The translations under genes were made by a program, and so were the position numbers. The notes beneath the pieces are model-generated. The model was not told the origin of the DNA. It saw only the letters and a list, made by a program, of their open reading frames with translations, and made no database searches. From Siphlonurus alternatus (taxonomy: Eukaryota; Arthropoda; Insecta; Ephemeroptera; Siphlonuridae): a DNA stretch of 64,000 nt. The DNA is taken from contig OX463781.1 of assembly GCA_949825025.1 (NCBI GenBank), positions 9,364,648-9,428,647 on the forward strand. Direction: 5' to 3'. Each line of letters opens with the position of its first letter. Position 1 is the first letter of the stretch. Shown piece by piece: positions 51,648-63,620 of the stretch.

Positions 51648-53284
51648 TGTGCTCTTCCCTTGCAATTTATTGAACAAAAATATGTGTCGTGTCAGCCAAT
51701 ATCTGGCGGCCATCATCACACGCCTCTATATATTGGCTCGCTGGGCCTCGGTGGCGAGGGCGATCCAATATGTCCCGTGATTGTATCTTCTGGCAGTTCC
51801 AGCTAAAAACAAATAATAACCACAGTACCAGCAATCATAATAAACATAGTGTTGGAAAAATAATAGTAATAAAAGTAAGAACTTTTTTATATAGTAGGAA
51901 TTCAGAAATATTTAATTTGAAATATATACAAATATGAGCTATATGAAAAATCTATATTTAATTAATGTGATAAGCTCATAGTAATTATCTCAAAACCAAA
52001 TTTAGTATTCTCCTTTTTTTAAATTCTGTTCAAACAATATAATATAAACTATAACGTATAATAAAGTTAAAAACCAACTCTGAAGTCATTTTTAAAAGAA
52101 AAATTTTAACTCCATGAAACACAAAAACCAAGTCCATTATAAGTTAACCCCTAACAAGTCCCGCAACTCTAAAAGTTTAAGCGCTGGTGATGTGTCATGG
52201 TATATCCGGAAAGTATCATGACTCTGAAGTGGCAGCAACTGCACGGAGTTTTGTTTCTCGCGTGTTCATTATTCTCTCGACTGGGAGGGGATGAGGGGGC
52301 GAGCACAAAAGCGAGAAGGTGCGTACAGAGCGTGCGAGGGGTCGAGCCACGTGACCCCCCCCCCCCAAGTCACGTGTGATCCATAACCCAATGTTGTGAC
52401 CCAGAGGATCATCCACTTGAATAACACGGTGGCGTCCCGTCAATACCCACTCATGTGAAATCATAATTTTAGTTATTGTTATATTATATAAAAATATATA
52501 TATTATTGTCAATATGCTATACTTCTATTTTTATTTATTAATGTTCTATTCAACATTTGATCTATTGTAATAAAAAAAGTATATAGAAGGGGGGATGAGT
52601 TACAATTATGAATTGTGAATAGATCTCGTTTAGAATAAAGTAATGTAGTGTCAAAGTTAATGATGTATTTTAAAAGTATTATACAATAATATTTTTATCC
52701 ACATTTCCCACACTTATCTTGTTACATTTTTATTGTTTAGTTTTTGTTTTGATTTGAGATGAAAAGAAAATAATTTGCTGTAAATTTAATTTAAATTTAT
52801 ATTTAAATTTCTGGTTTCTATTTTAGTAATAAAATAATGTTATTTTTTCAACTCTTACATAACTATACGGCAACTGGTAATAGAAACAAATTATAATTTG
52901 TTACAATTTATTAAAGCACTTCCACAAATTAAAACATACTTTTTTCCTTCAGGAGACAGTTCAGGAAATTCGAATTATTTTTTACATGCATGCCTATCTA
53001 TAATAAATTTAGAGTACTAGACATTTTAATTTATTATAACAGTAATTTTGAGCTTACTGACAAAATTATAAAACTTCCTATAAATCAGTTATAGTAAATA
53101 AATAAATTTTTATGAATAATAATTAAATTGTGTATCACCATTTTAGCACCTAATAAATTACGTCAATTAAAATGAAATTACCATTGAGTTGAATTGATTG
53201 AGTTGAGTGTAAAGAAAATTGTAGCCATTAAAACAAAGTGTAATTCAATTGCAACAAACTATGCAAATATATTTATGGAAAAAT

Positions 53285-53286
<2 letters not shown>

Positions 53287-53330
<44 letters not shown>
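53287..53330. repeat. (GA)n microsatellite
   Basis: GA dinucleotide tract with one interruption near 53301. Confidence 0.95.
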
Positions 53331-53333
<3 letters not shown>

Positions 53334-53749
53334 GAAAATAACAAAAGCGAGATAAGTTTAATAAAACGCTGATACAAGGGATGCATGATGTTACGATCTT
53401 TACTTGCTGTGTCTGCAGACTTCATACAACAATGTGGTGTTCTCTTCCGCGGCTTTTCTGGGCAACAATGCCAAGCTGCGGTGCTCAATCTGAGGTCGAG
53501 AGGTCATAAGTGTATAAAATAGAAGGTCACCCAACAAACCACTGACATCTGGTGACCATACATGTTACTAAAGACAGCAAAGAAATCTAGGCAAAGCAAA
53601 AACAAACATTTTATTTTCTTTATCTCAAGGTTGATTTTTTTGAAATTTTTAATTAATATTAAAATATTTGTTAGTACCTATTTTAGTAATTGTATCTTGT
53701 AATAGCTGGTAAAATCTAGGTTGCAGTGGTTTGTGTTGGTGCCATAGGT

Positions 53750-54113
53750 TGGTTTGCGTGTATAGAGGGAAGGGATGAAGGTTTTCTATTGGTTGAACGT
53801 GGAGTTTCACCCTCACGATGACCACGCCCCTCGATCGTTGCGCTCATCTGTAGCGTCTAGTTTGACGTGGTGGCGGCGGACGACGAGAAACACCAAGCGG
53901 ACGGGGAAAGATGAAGCAGCTTTTCTCCATGGCTCAGTGAAGTCGGCAGCAGCTCCAACGTTTAAACCGGACGTACCGAGGAAATAGGAAGTCATTTCAT
54001 GCTAATAAGCACATTATTAATATTATACCAGTGTTGTATTATAAGTGATTTGTCAGTTTAATTATTTAGTGATTTTTTAAAAGTGTTATTATTATTATTA
54101 TTACATATTCATA
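53750..54113 (+). promoter_or_regulatory. Candidate internal promoter and 5' UTR
   Basis: A CpG-rich patch (53800-53990) containing ATTGG, an inverted CCAAT box, at about 53789. It leads directly into an AT-rich stretch and the ATG at 54114. It would serve the alternative first exon described next. The start site is not defined. Confidence 0.3.
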
Positions 54114-54189
54114 ATGTTGGATATTAAAACATCAGCTGATTATTTGAGTAGAAGTGGTACTTTTACGAACTTTTCTATGTTATTTGCAG
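54114..54189 (+). CDS. Possible alternative first coding exon
   Basis: ATG at 54114 opens MLDIKTSADYLSRSGTFTNF followed by SMLFA, then a single G before the donor GTATGT at 54190: 76 bases, phase 1 out. That is exactly the phase needed to join the candidate exon at 55527. The arrangement (CpG-rich patch, ATG, short N-terminus, phase-1 donor, deep inside the gene) is that of an internal alternative promoter. An alternative reading is that TTATTTGCAG at 54180-54189 is an acceptor, but the sequence after it does not look coding. I do not recognise the peptide. Confidence 0.4.
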
Positions 54190-54938
54190 GTATGTTTCTT
54201 CATTATTATAATGTATTTTTAATTATTTATCTCAAAAATGTCAAATTTTAGTATTTGTATTTTGTCAACAATAGTAACCAATGTTACAACTTTAAATGAA
54301 ATTATAATTTTTCCCTACGATCACATTTGTTTGAAATTTGGTTAAAAAATATCAATGACATTATTTATAAATTAGTTTTATACAGCTCCCATGCAACGTA
54401 TTATTTTCCTAATGTTATTTGATTCTGAGGTGAAACATTCATTAGACCGGCACGTGAATTGAAATGCAAATTGGCCTGCTGGGTAGGCATGCGAGGTGCG
54501 ATAAGATCGTGCCACGTAACACAAGAATAGAAGGGGTCTCACCGGAGCAGCTGATTTTATATTTGTACCGCGAGGGGGGGGGGGGAGTAATCAACGTATT
54601 AGCAACCGTGGTAAAAAGCTGAGTTTTTATTAATGACATTACGCTGTGTACAATAAAAGTAAACAATGAAGATGTGTTATATGTAGACTTACTTTGACTA
54701 ATACGAAATTATAGTATTTACTAAATTGATATATACTATAAGCTATAATACAGTCGCTTAAAAATATTATTCATGAATGTAAATTGTTATTGTTAAATAA
54801 GAAATTGTATAAATTTGTATTATGCTTCTGGTTTTTATTGCAAATGAATTACCACACACTAGCACGGGATCACAAAATATAACAACTGTCATTGCTCGAT
54901 TTTCTCATTTGATGTCGTGTATTGTAGTGTAGCTTCAT
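54190..54938. other. Intron of the second gene
   Basis: AT-rich. A patch at 54440-54600 contains CACGTG (54451) and a G12 tract (54574-54585). Confidence 0.5.
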
Positions 54939-55245
54939 TGGACAATTTGCATGACATTTTTTTATTGCAGAAATGGATAGAGGGTGCAAAGTTATGCTAC
55001 TCTGAATTTTTTCAGATTTTTTAGAGGCCGGGAACTATTTTTAAAAAATTATTGAAAGTCAGTTTTATGACGTCACGGGCGTTTAGCACCTATCCTTTTC
55101 TTAAAGACAGACTCCTCGTGACGTCATAAAATCGACTTTCAATAATTTTTTAAAAATAATTCCCGCTCTAAAAAAAATCTGAAAAATTTAGATTTGGTAC
55201 CCTCTATCCATTTCTGTAATAAAAAAATGTCATGCAAACTGTCCA
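54939..55245. mobile_element. MITE, hairpin family A, copy 3
   Basis: The ends are TGGACAATTTGCATGACATT and, inverted, AATGTCATGCAAACTGTCCA. The inner arms carry the ATTGCAGAAATGGATAGAGGG block and GAACTATTTTTAAAAAATTA. The core holds two TGACGTCA sites, one in each half of the hairpin. Non-coding. It lies about 280 bases upstream of the candidate exon at 55527. Confidence 0.85.
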
Positions 55246-55526
55246 TTATTATTATGATCATTTTATGACTTGAATAACAATACTCTTGAAACTTCACTGA
55301 ACTAAACATTTCATTTCGTATTAGGTCTGTTTGTAAATGCACATTCCATTCATGAATCAAGAATGAAATGAACCATCTGTACAAGAGACATAATGTTAAT
55401 TTAATTCTTGATTCTGATTTTGCATTGAACAATGAACATTCCTGCTATGAAACTCCTCAAGATGCTGTCAATTGTTCCGGAGCATCACACGCCTCCCATG
55501 CTAATTTTTCATCGGTATGTTCACAG

Positions 55527-55577
55527 ACACAACCTACAAGGGTTCGTGGAGTTCGCATTCCTCCTCACAGTCACAAG
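55527..55577 (+). CDS. Unidentified regulatory protein, candidate exon 4
   Basis: The acceptor ATGTTCACAG ends at 55526 and the donor GTGAGT starts at 55578. It is 51 bases, phase 1 at both ends. Joined in that phase it encodes (D)TTYKGSWSSHSSSQSQ, Ser/Gln-rich like the exons before it. Both the exon at 36781 and the short exon at 54114 could splice to it. A different frame across the same region is also open from about 55368, so the phase argument is the main support. Later exons must lie outside the window. Confidence 0.45.
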
Positions 55578-58500
55578 GTGAGTACCTTCTTGTTTTGTTT
55601 TCAGGGTATTGTTTATCATATGGTCACACCTTCAATAAAAGCATGGATTTTGTGTGAATATTTGTATATAATGTGTAAAAATGGCAAAAATGACAATACG
55701 AGACTCAGTTTACACACAATATTGAAGTAAATAAGCTGAAATTAATTAATTCAGTATTAGTTTCAATGATGTTTTAATTCCTCCAAATTTTACAAACGTT
55801 TTCTACGACTTGGGTTTTTTTTATACAGTATAAGATATACATAACATACACACATATAATTATATTTTCGTACGCAAACTAGCAAATTTAATTATCTTTT
55901 TTAAAACGAAATATCAGAAATGTTGTAAAATTGAAATAAATAAGAAAAAATTAGCCTTTTATCAATATAATTTCATTATTTCAATTTAAAACTAACTTAA
56001 TAAACGATACAATAGAGACGTGAGCTAGGGTAAATCGAAATTGATTCCAAATCAATTTTACGCAACCGTTTTTCCGTTTATATATTCTCTCCCTAGTTGC
56101 TTCCATCTCTGTTATGTTATTTCCAATATGTTATTAAAAGTTAGATAAAGAGAAAATAAAAAAATGAACAAAAATTGATTTTCTCTGCAGTAGCAGAGAA
56201 GTTTTGCTCTATAAGCAATTACCACTAAATTACCGTCAGTTAAGTGAGAGAAATTCGCTATGGTTGCTTTTCTGTCTGATGGGATTGCTGCTACTGCTGC
56301 TGTAGTAGATGAGTTCAGGATACAAGTTTGTAGGGGACGGGAAAATACCATTTACCGGTACCAGAAACAAGGTTGAGGCCTTCTATTACTGATGTTCACG
56401 TCGTCAAATTGCTGCTGCTTGCCGCGAGAGAGAGAGAGATGAGGAAACGTTGCAAAGCCACAACGTATCTCAGCGCTTGCTTGATGACACAGGAAATTCG
56501 AAGAGCGAGGTGCGCGGAGGTTTCCGTCTGTACCGTATTGCTTCATTCAGCAACCCCTCTTACCTGTGAGCTCTGATAAAACAGCCTGCTTTCAACTTGA
56601 TTTCCTATACACAAGCTAAATAATCAGATGATAAACGCGGAGGTTACGATTGAGGGAGTTGACGCCCGTAAAGTAGGCAACTTTTTGAACGATTGTGTAT
56701 TGCGGAACAGACGCGGTTCCAGGATACAATTTTAATCCGAAAAGGGGTTTCAAGTTCCAATACGAAATAAAATTTTAAGTATTATAATAATTGTTTCGGA
56801 TGGACGAGGATATTTGTATCTGATGATAACTCAAATTTAATTTTACGTTGTAAATATATCATCTTGTTATAGATAATCATTGAATAATAAATTTAGTAAT
56901 TTAATGGATTCTTAAATTTAAATTATTGTGACATCGCAATACATTATTATTTTTTAGTATGATCATAGTATTTGACAAAATAATGGCTTTTCATTTTATT
57001 ACTGTTGTTTAATTATATTTTCTAATTTTACACATGTTGTTAAAACCTCAAACTTGTGCAGCAATTTAAATTACACTAATTTCTATTTCCGTCACAATGT
57101 TTTGAATAATTTTCCCAGCGGGACTATAATATACAGTTGCAGTTTCCTGTTTACCACGGTGCACTTGTTTTATCACGCTGATTCTTTTTTATTTTTTAAT
57201 ATAGACTTGAGGTTCTAAAAGGTAAACATGCTCGATATCTTGGGTTCTTTAGTACTATTTTTCAGGCTCTGGGGATGAGGGTAATGGAATTTTTTTCATA
57301 TATATCCGGCTCTTTTACGACCTCTTCACTCTCTCCTCCCGCCCCTTCCGAGTCAATCAGCTACTGTATTAAGCTATTTATTATTATGTACAATTCATAT
57401 TCTATTAAACCAGTGGTTAGTAACACTTTTTAAGTATAACATGTAATACACAATATTTATTTATTTATTTTTCTTGTAAAATATTTTCAACTTTATATTT
57501 TTTTAGACTTTTAACAAAAATTATATGTCTATCATAAAGATGCATGGAAGTGAATTATTGTTGTACTATAAATTCTAAGATAATTCCCTCTCTATATCCT
57601 AAAATACTAAAAACTTATCTTTTTTTTTTTTGTAACCACACAAAGTTTAAACACAAATCAAAATAATCATAGCACATTACTTTGATCTGGTATTAACCTT
57701 GTGGTATGTTTGGTACCCCCCTTCCTCCTTCTCCCCCCTTAGTTTATGTAAGATTCAGCGAGGTGGCTTGACGCGATTGTCACACCAACGTTTGATCTCT
57801 CTCTTGTTGTGTTCAGAATGAGCTTGTACCTCCAGGCTGCCAGTGCTAGGCAGAGCATGAAAAACTAGCTCCTCACGCGATATGGCTATAATCTCCGTTG
57901 TACCTCGGGTGAGGGGGGAGGTTACGTCTTGCTCTTCAGACACATTCTATAAGAAGGGTGCGAAGGAGATGGAGGGTGATGTTATACATAGCCAAGTTTG
58001 CAAGCAACACTTTTTGTCACTTTTTAAAATAGTTTGACATGCATGTCACATACCGTATAGAAATATTATGTTGAACAAATATTTATATACTGAAGACTCG
58101 TAAAAAGTATAAAAACACATATGCAAGCATTAAAAAAATGGGTCGATTTTTAAGTGTTTTAAGTGTTTTTTGTAAATGCAGTTTAATTAATTTCAGTTTT
58201 GTATGAACTTCAACAAATAATGTTTTACAAATGTTGTGGTTGTTTTTATTTTCAGTTTTTTATTTTAAAAATTATTAACATGATTAGGAAATTATGAAAG
58301 TAAAATTTTGATTTTTTGATATAAATATGTATATATTTTTATCTCATAATGAAGAAAATTATTTTACTGCCATGACCTAATAATTAAAACATAAAAATAA
58401 TGCAATTATAAACTAACTTAAAACGTAAGACACAAAGCTCAAAGACTTAAATAAATTTTTATAAATTAATGATTAATTAATAAATCATTTTGGTTGCAAG

Positions 58501-59978
58501 TCAAGTTTTTACAAAATGCAGTTGTTATTGTCTTTAAAAAAGTACTATTTACTATGCATTGTTTAATGACGTACAAATGACATTACACTGATTTTTCCAT
58601 TAATTATTTAACAAGAATGAGGGTTAGGACCTTGTAAAAAAACATAAACCTACAAACACGTTACTTACATAGAGGAATGCCATAAGAATCAATTGATGAT
58701 AGCTCCCTTGAGATGCTGAAGTAGAGAATGAAAAGGCAATAAGTAAGTAAGCTGGCTAAGCTAGGGAATTCATCCCCTAATTGTTGTTTCGTCACGTCGC
58801 ATCCCCCCTGCAACCGCACCCTCTTGGTCTCCCCACTAGCCATGGTGGCTACCGCATCAGTGAGAGAGGGGGAGGGGGTTGATTGCGCTTTGTCGTGATT
58901 CACAATCTGACGCCCCCGGCAGATCAGTATACTCAGATTAGCTACTGGCTGCAGCGTGTTGATGATGTCCAACTACAAAGCGGCACTGACGTGATCTCTA
59001 GTCGATGTTATTTCAACCGATCCTAACTTTAATTAAACATTATATCATGATATCTATAGTTATAAAAAAAATATTAGTTCACTGCAGTATAATATTGTAT
59101 TGTCATGTTGCAATTTATTTTTGAATTATCAATAGATTTTTTCATTATCATCTCTCTCTTTCTGTTTTCGTTCTATAGCCATAACTATTATAGATCATAT
59201 TATTATTTTAATTAATTTATTTTTTATTTTAATTTATCCATTTATCGATATATATCATCATTGATATTATTATGAAATATTATAGCATAATATATAAAAG
59301 AAAAAAAAAAAAAAAAAAAAAAAACAGGAAAGAAATATATTTTTTTAGCCCTTTATTTTCTTAGTTTATATTATCATTAGAGCCCCAGTTTTTTATTTCA
59401 CTTTTTCTGTTTTCACCACTTTAAAAGCTTTTTTTTTAAGTATTTAGTTATGTTTAAGTTGTCATTCCTAATTAAGCTTATCGCGTATTAATTCTTAATA
59501 AGCTGATAAACACGTCACTAATTTGCATATCACAAAGCAATGGATTTTCCTATAATTTATATTATACTCTCAACACTAAAATACTTGATACATTCAAATC
59601 ACAATTTTCGTTCACTTTTTTATAAAAGAACATTATTTGTAAAATCACAAAGATACTTTTCCTTTGTCCTAAAGTGAAATATAATAATCGCAAAGACAGG
59701 CACAAAAAATTGTTAACAGCAGCACAGCATCGTAACAATAGATTTATTCAGTTGAAACTTTTACTTCTTTGCTTATGAAAACTTTCATTAAACTTTATCG
59801 CTTGGGCTGGTGGGTGGGGGGTAATTAGAAAATCTGGGCGGCATTGGCGGAGCGAGTGACGCGCTATATCGTTCTGCTCCAATACACTGGAGACTAACAC
59901 TCTTTGCTGTGACGTCACGACTGCGTGGTGCTCATGACGAAGTGAACAAACTAATTTGCAATTTATAGTACCTGAATA
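55578..59978. other. Gene-free or intronic AT-rich DNA
   Basis: No further exon is convincing. Islands lie at about 56370-56570, 57720-57970, 58740-58980 and 59800-59940 (TGACGTCA at 59910). There is an A tract at about 59300-59324. Confidence 0.5.
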
Positions 59979-60313
59979 ATGGACAACCTACATGATTTTT
60001 TTATTGCAGAAATTAATAGAGGCCACCAAATTATGCTACTCTGAATTTTTTCAGATTTTTTTGAGACCCGGAACTATTTTTAAATAATTATTGAAAGTTC
60101 TGTGATTTCAGTTGGCACCCCTGAATCCTTAATAAAAAGGATAGGACCGAGACGCCTATTGACGCCTCCAGGGGGCGTGGCCGCACTTTCAATAATTATT
60201 TAAAAATAGTTCTGGGTCTCAAAAAAAATCTGAAAAAATTCAGAATAGCATAATTTGGTACCCTCTGTTCATTTCTGCAATAAAAATTTTTCATGTATGA
60301 GTATGTTGTCCAT
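59979..60313. mobile_element. MITE, hairpin family A, copy 4
   Basis: The ends are ATGGACAACCTACATGA and, inverted, TCATGTATGAGTATGTTGTCCAT. The core is the reverse complement of that in the 10310-10639 copy, so these two are the same subfamily inserted in opposite orientation. The core includes CCAGGGGGCGTGGCC, a GC-rich word close to a CTCF core. Non-coding. Confidence 0.85.
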
Positions 60314-61127
60314 TGGTCATGCCGAAGTATGGGATGTGTTGGTTAATGTGTTGACAAGTGTACGAAAAAAAGTATGAAAATATATTACTGTAATGATTAA
60401 ATGCAAATTAATTTATTCATATCTGCATGGACAACATTGTTGGTGATACATTTTTGACAGAATGGAGCAAATTAAGTTAGTAAATTTAGAAAACTTTTAC
60501 TCCAATAAATAAATGACAACAGACAATTTTTTCCCATGATGCAAATAGAAAGTCTTCCATTTAACTATGCAGAAAGGATTCTCGTGGCGAGGAGGCCATA
60601 TTTTGCTTGAGTTAATGATATTGGGATATGAAATGATACAAAATGAGTTAGGTGGTATCAATCTCCAGTAAAAACACGTTGTTGTGATTTGTCGCGAGGA
60701 GGGAGCGCACTCGAGTGCGACTTGATTAGGCGCGAAGAATACGCCGCACCCCCTCGTCGTGTGGCAAAAAGAAGCAGCGTGGCGTAAACATCTCGTATAA
60801 CAACAGCAGCAGACATCGACACTGCAGTATATACTTATCTTGTATATACTTGTTGAAGTAGCGGGGCTACAATTTCTTCTTGTTGCGAGAATATTTTTGA
60901 TTTCAAAATGAAAAAAATTGATTTTCAAAATCATGAAGGGAAGGAGAAATGGTTTTATTATTTAAATTTATAAATAATACAAAGTTGTAAGATTTTTTTA
61001 ATATATTGAACCGTGTAATGTACGTTTTTATTTTTAAATTCATAGTCATATCGTGTTCTCCGGTAACAAGTTTTATTTTTTAGTATTTATTTTAATAAAA
61101 TATAAGAATACTTGAGTAAAGCTTTTA
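60314..61127. other. Gene-free AT-rich DNA
   Basis: One GC-richer patch lies at about 60680-60830. A minus-strand open frame of 145 codons crosses it, but it looks like chance. Nothing else is visible. Confidence 0.5.
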
Positions 61128-61547
61128 TTAAGCCGGTATTACACGATACAATTTTTCTAACTATTGAATACAATTTTTCCTTACAAGAAAACTTGAACTC
61201 CATTTGTTTGTGTGGAGATGAAATTTTCTTGCAAGGAAAAATTGCATTCAAAATTGTATGGTGTAAAGCCTATATTACACCATACAATTTTGCATACAAG
61301 TTTTCCTTGCAAGAAAATTTCATCTCCATACAAATAAATGGGTTTCAATTTTTCTTGTAAGAAAAAATTGTATGCAATAGTTAGAAAAATTGTATCGTGT
61401 AATAGCGGCTTAATAAAGGCTTTACATCATACAATTTTTCCTTGCAAGAAAAATTCATCTCCATACAAACAAATAGAGTTCAAGTTTTCTTGAAAGGAAA
61501 AATTGAATGCAATAGTTAAAAAATTGTATCGTGTAATACCGGCTTAA
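61128..61547. mobile_element. Composite foldback MITE
   Basis: The outer ends are TTAAGCCGGTATTACACG and, inverted, CGTGTAATACCGGCTTAA. A third copy of the end, CGTGTAATAGCGGCTTAA, lies at 61396-61413, so the region is a full foldback unit (61128-61413) joined to a second half unit. Arms repeat CTTGCAAGAAAA, ATACAATTTT and CATCTCCATACAAA several times in both orientations. Non-coding. Confidence 0.8.
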
Positions 61548-63620
61548 CCAAATAAAAGTACATGAATCTATGATGCAACGGTGCCATGATAATAAAATGA
61601 TCGGAAATGTTGAAGCCATGAATCATGTTATTTTTTGTTACAGTATTAGATTATTTCATGCGTGTCAAAACGTTGTTAAAATTGTACCCTAAAAGTGAAC
61701 AAAATTCAACGTATATATAATAAAGGTAGTAATAATTATTTAAGAAATTACAAAAATTATTTATGTACAAAAATGTCATGTTTTATTAAATTTAATATGC
61801 AATTACTTTTAAATTTTGTTATTTATTTGTTTATTCTCAAAAAAACTTTCAGCAAAAATTACTTGGTTTATAATTTTTTTAAGATAATTTGTAAGAAAAA
61901 ATTAAGACGTAATAATTTTCATTTCATGTTGAAAATACGAAATGTTATGAAAAGTAATCATAAAGTTATTATATTTATACTTCAATCCCCATTCTGAAAA
62001 CGTTATGCCAAAATGGTTGATGTAACATTTTGAAGGGAAAGTTTGGAGTAGTCGAGAGGGCTGCACGCTACGTGATCGACCCGAGAGTCCAGCGACTATT
62101 CTTCGATCCACGGGGCTACCAGTGACGTCACAGATATCTTATAAATACTGCTGGTTATGTTATCTAATTATAATAGGATAGTTTCTAATTTTTAACTCAA
62201 CAAAGAATAAAATGTGGTATAATTTTTTTAATTTCTTTTGGTATTTTATTTTTGTTCTATTTAAAAATCTCATTCAAATATTCATAATTGACCGAATGAA
62301 AAGCACTAAAAACATTCCCCAAAAATTGAAACGATTGAATTGAAAAATTGCAAAATTCAAATTTCGTTTTAGGACAGAATATTCAAATCTTGGTATTTCA
62401 GTACCTCAAGGTGCCCTTCTCTTCATATGTAACCCCTTTTCACTGATGCCTATTATGTTTTTACGAGTTTATACAGTAAAAAAACGTGGTAAAATTCATC
62501 CAGTATCCATCCGGGTGGTGTATGTAATAGGAAATCCACGAGGAAACAATTCCACCCCGTGTGGGCCGCGTGACGTCACTCGGTGCGTGCGCCACGCAAG
62601 CAAGGGCTATTCCCAGCAATGATGTTCGCTCTGCCGGCCCATTCACGCGCGTGTCCACTCTACTACACTGCTTGCATTGTTGCTGCCACTCGAGTCAGCA
62701 CATTGTTGTAATCCACAGTGTTTTATGTCAGACACAGGAAGACGGGAAATTTAAGCCAGATTATATCACTGCACGTATGTGAAATAATACACTTTTTATT
62801 GCAAAATAAACATGGTTTTCTGTTTAAGAAATTTTGAATAATTTTAGTGTGCAAATTAATATACTCAAAATCTTCAAAAACGAAATTTCATACTAAAAAT
62901 GAACCCCATTTTAAACAAAATATTTCTAGGACCATGGTGCAGTCCCTAGCTTCAATTTTTTTTTTTTTTTTTTTTTTGTTTATTCTAGCCTCTGATTAAG
63001 CTCCCTATTTATAGAATTTAAATTGTAGTGCAAAACTAAAAATTTAATTATTAGAAATTTATATTTATTAACTGTTAGAAGAAAGCTTAATTATATAAAA
63101 TTTTATGGAATCTTTGCAAAGCTAACTTACAAACTTACTATGACATTACAAATAAAAGCTTTATTTTTTTACATTGTTAAAAATGTATAGAAGGAGTACT
63201 TTGTAATATAAATTGTCACTTGCAGAAGGCAAAAGGTTTAAATTTGCTTGCTGGCTTTGTCAACTCATCATGTAAAGTTTATATAGAGGAGGAGGTAGTT
63301 GGAGTGTGAAGAGCAGACTCACCACCTCCTCAACACGTGTGAAGTAGGGGGGTGAACCACCTTGAAGCACTCGCACCGGCTTTGAACAATTTCATCTCGA
63401 GCACTGCCATCGCACGCCCCGCTTGATATCACTGTAAAGTGATGACTTGAGGCGCTCGCTTTTAGGTCACAGATTCTCGCCTGCTTGCTCGCTCGCTTTG
63501 TGTCGTACTGTTACCGCCGCGGGCTGTCTATGTTATGCATCACAGCGTAATGTTCTTCTCACGCTTCGCTGACGATACAATCACAACAAAAACTTGAGAT
63601 TTCACAACGTAAATATATAA
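61548..63620. other. Gene-free DNA upstream of the tRNA array
   Basis: Islands lie at about 62040-62130 (TGACGTCA at 62123), 62510-62720 (TGACGTCA at 62571) and 63290-63560 (with CACGTG at 63334 and AGGTCA near 63465). A T tract lies near 62957. No coding sequence is supported. Confidence 0.5.

Larger units (their letters stand above)
42507..54113. other. Long intron of the second gene, part 2
   Basis: AT-rich DNA with islands at about 43060-43210, 44000-44130, 44520-44620, 45085-45290 (three CACGTG), 46195-46440, 46620-46680 (TGACGTCA), 47425-47640, 50195-50420, 51640-51790, 52160-52460 (two CACGTG, C12 tract) and 53750-53990. (GA)n tracts are at 51607 and 53287, and (AAT)n is at 49537. I can support no coding exon here. 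Confidence 0.5.

Noticed and set aside
55368..55730. Plus-strand open frame of 120 codons
   Set aside because: It runs through the candidate exon 55527-55577 in a different phase and through the splice donor into intron-like sequence. The phase-1 reading fits the gene better.
58661..58972. Minus-strand open frame of 103 codons
   Set aside because: Protein-like at first sight, but with no recognisable domain or splice context. Left out for lack of support.
60497..60934. Minus-strand open frame of 145 codons
   Set aside because: Low-complexity, Cys/Ser/Ile-rich translation with no family resemblance. It spans AT-rich DNA and one GC patch, so a chance frame is more likely.
61695..61997. Plus-strand open frame of 100 codons
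   Set aside because: Asn/Lys/Phe/Ile-rich translation typical of random AT-rich DNA.
62561..62782. Open frame ending in a donor-like GTATGT near 62776
   Set aside because: There is no matching acceptor in the right phase and no ATG start, so it is not supported as an exon of the second gene.
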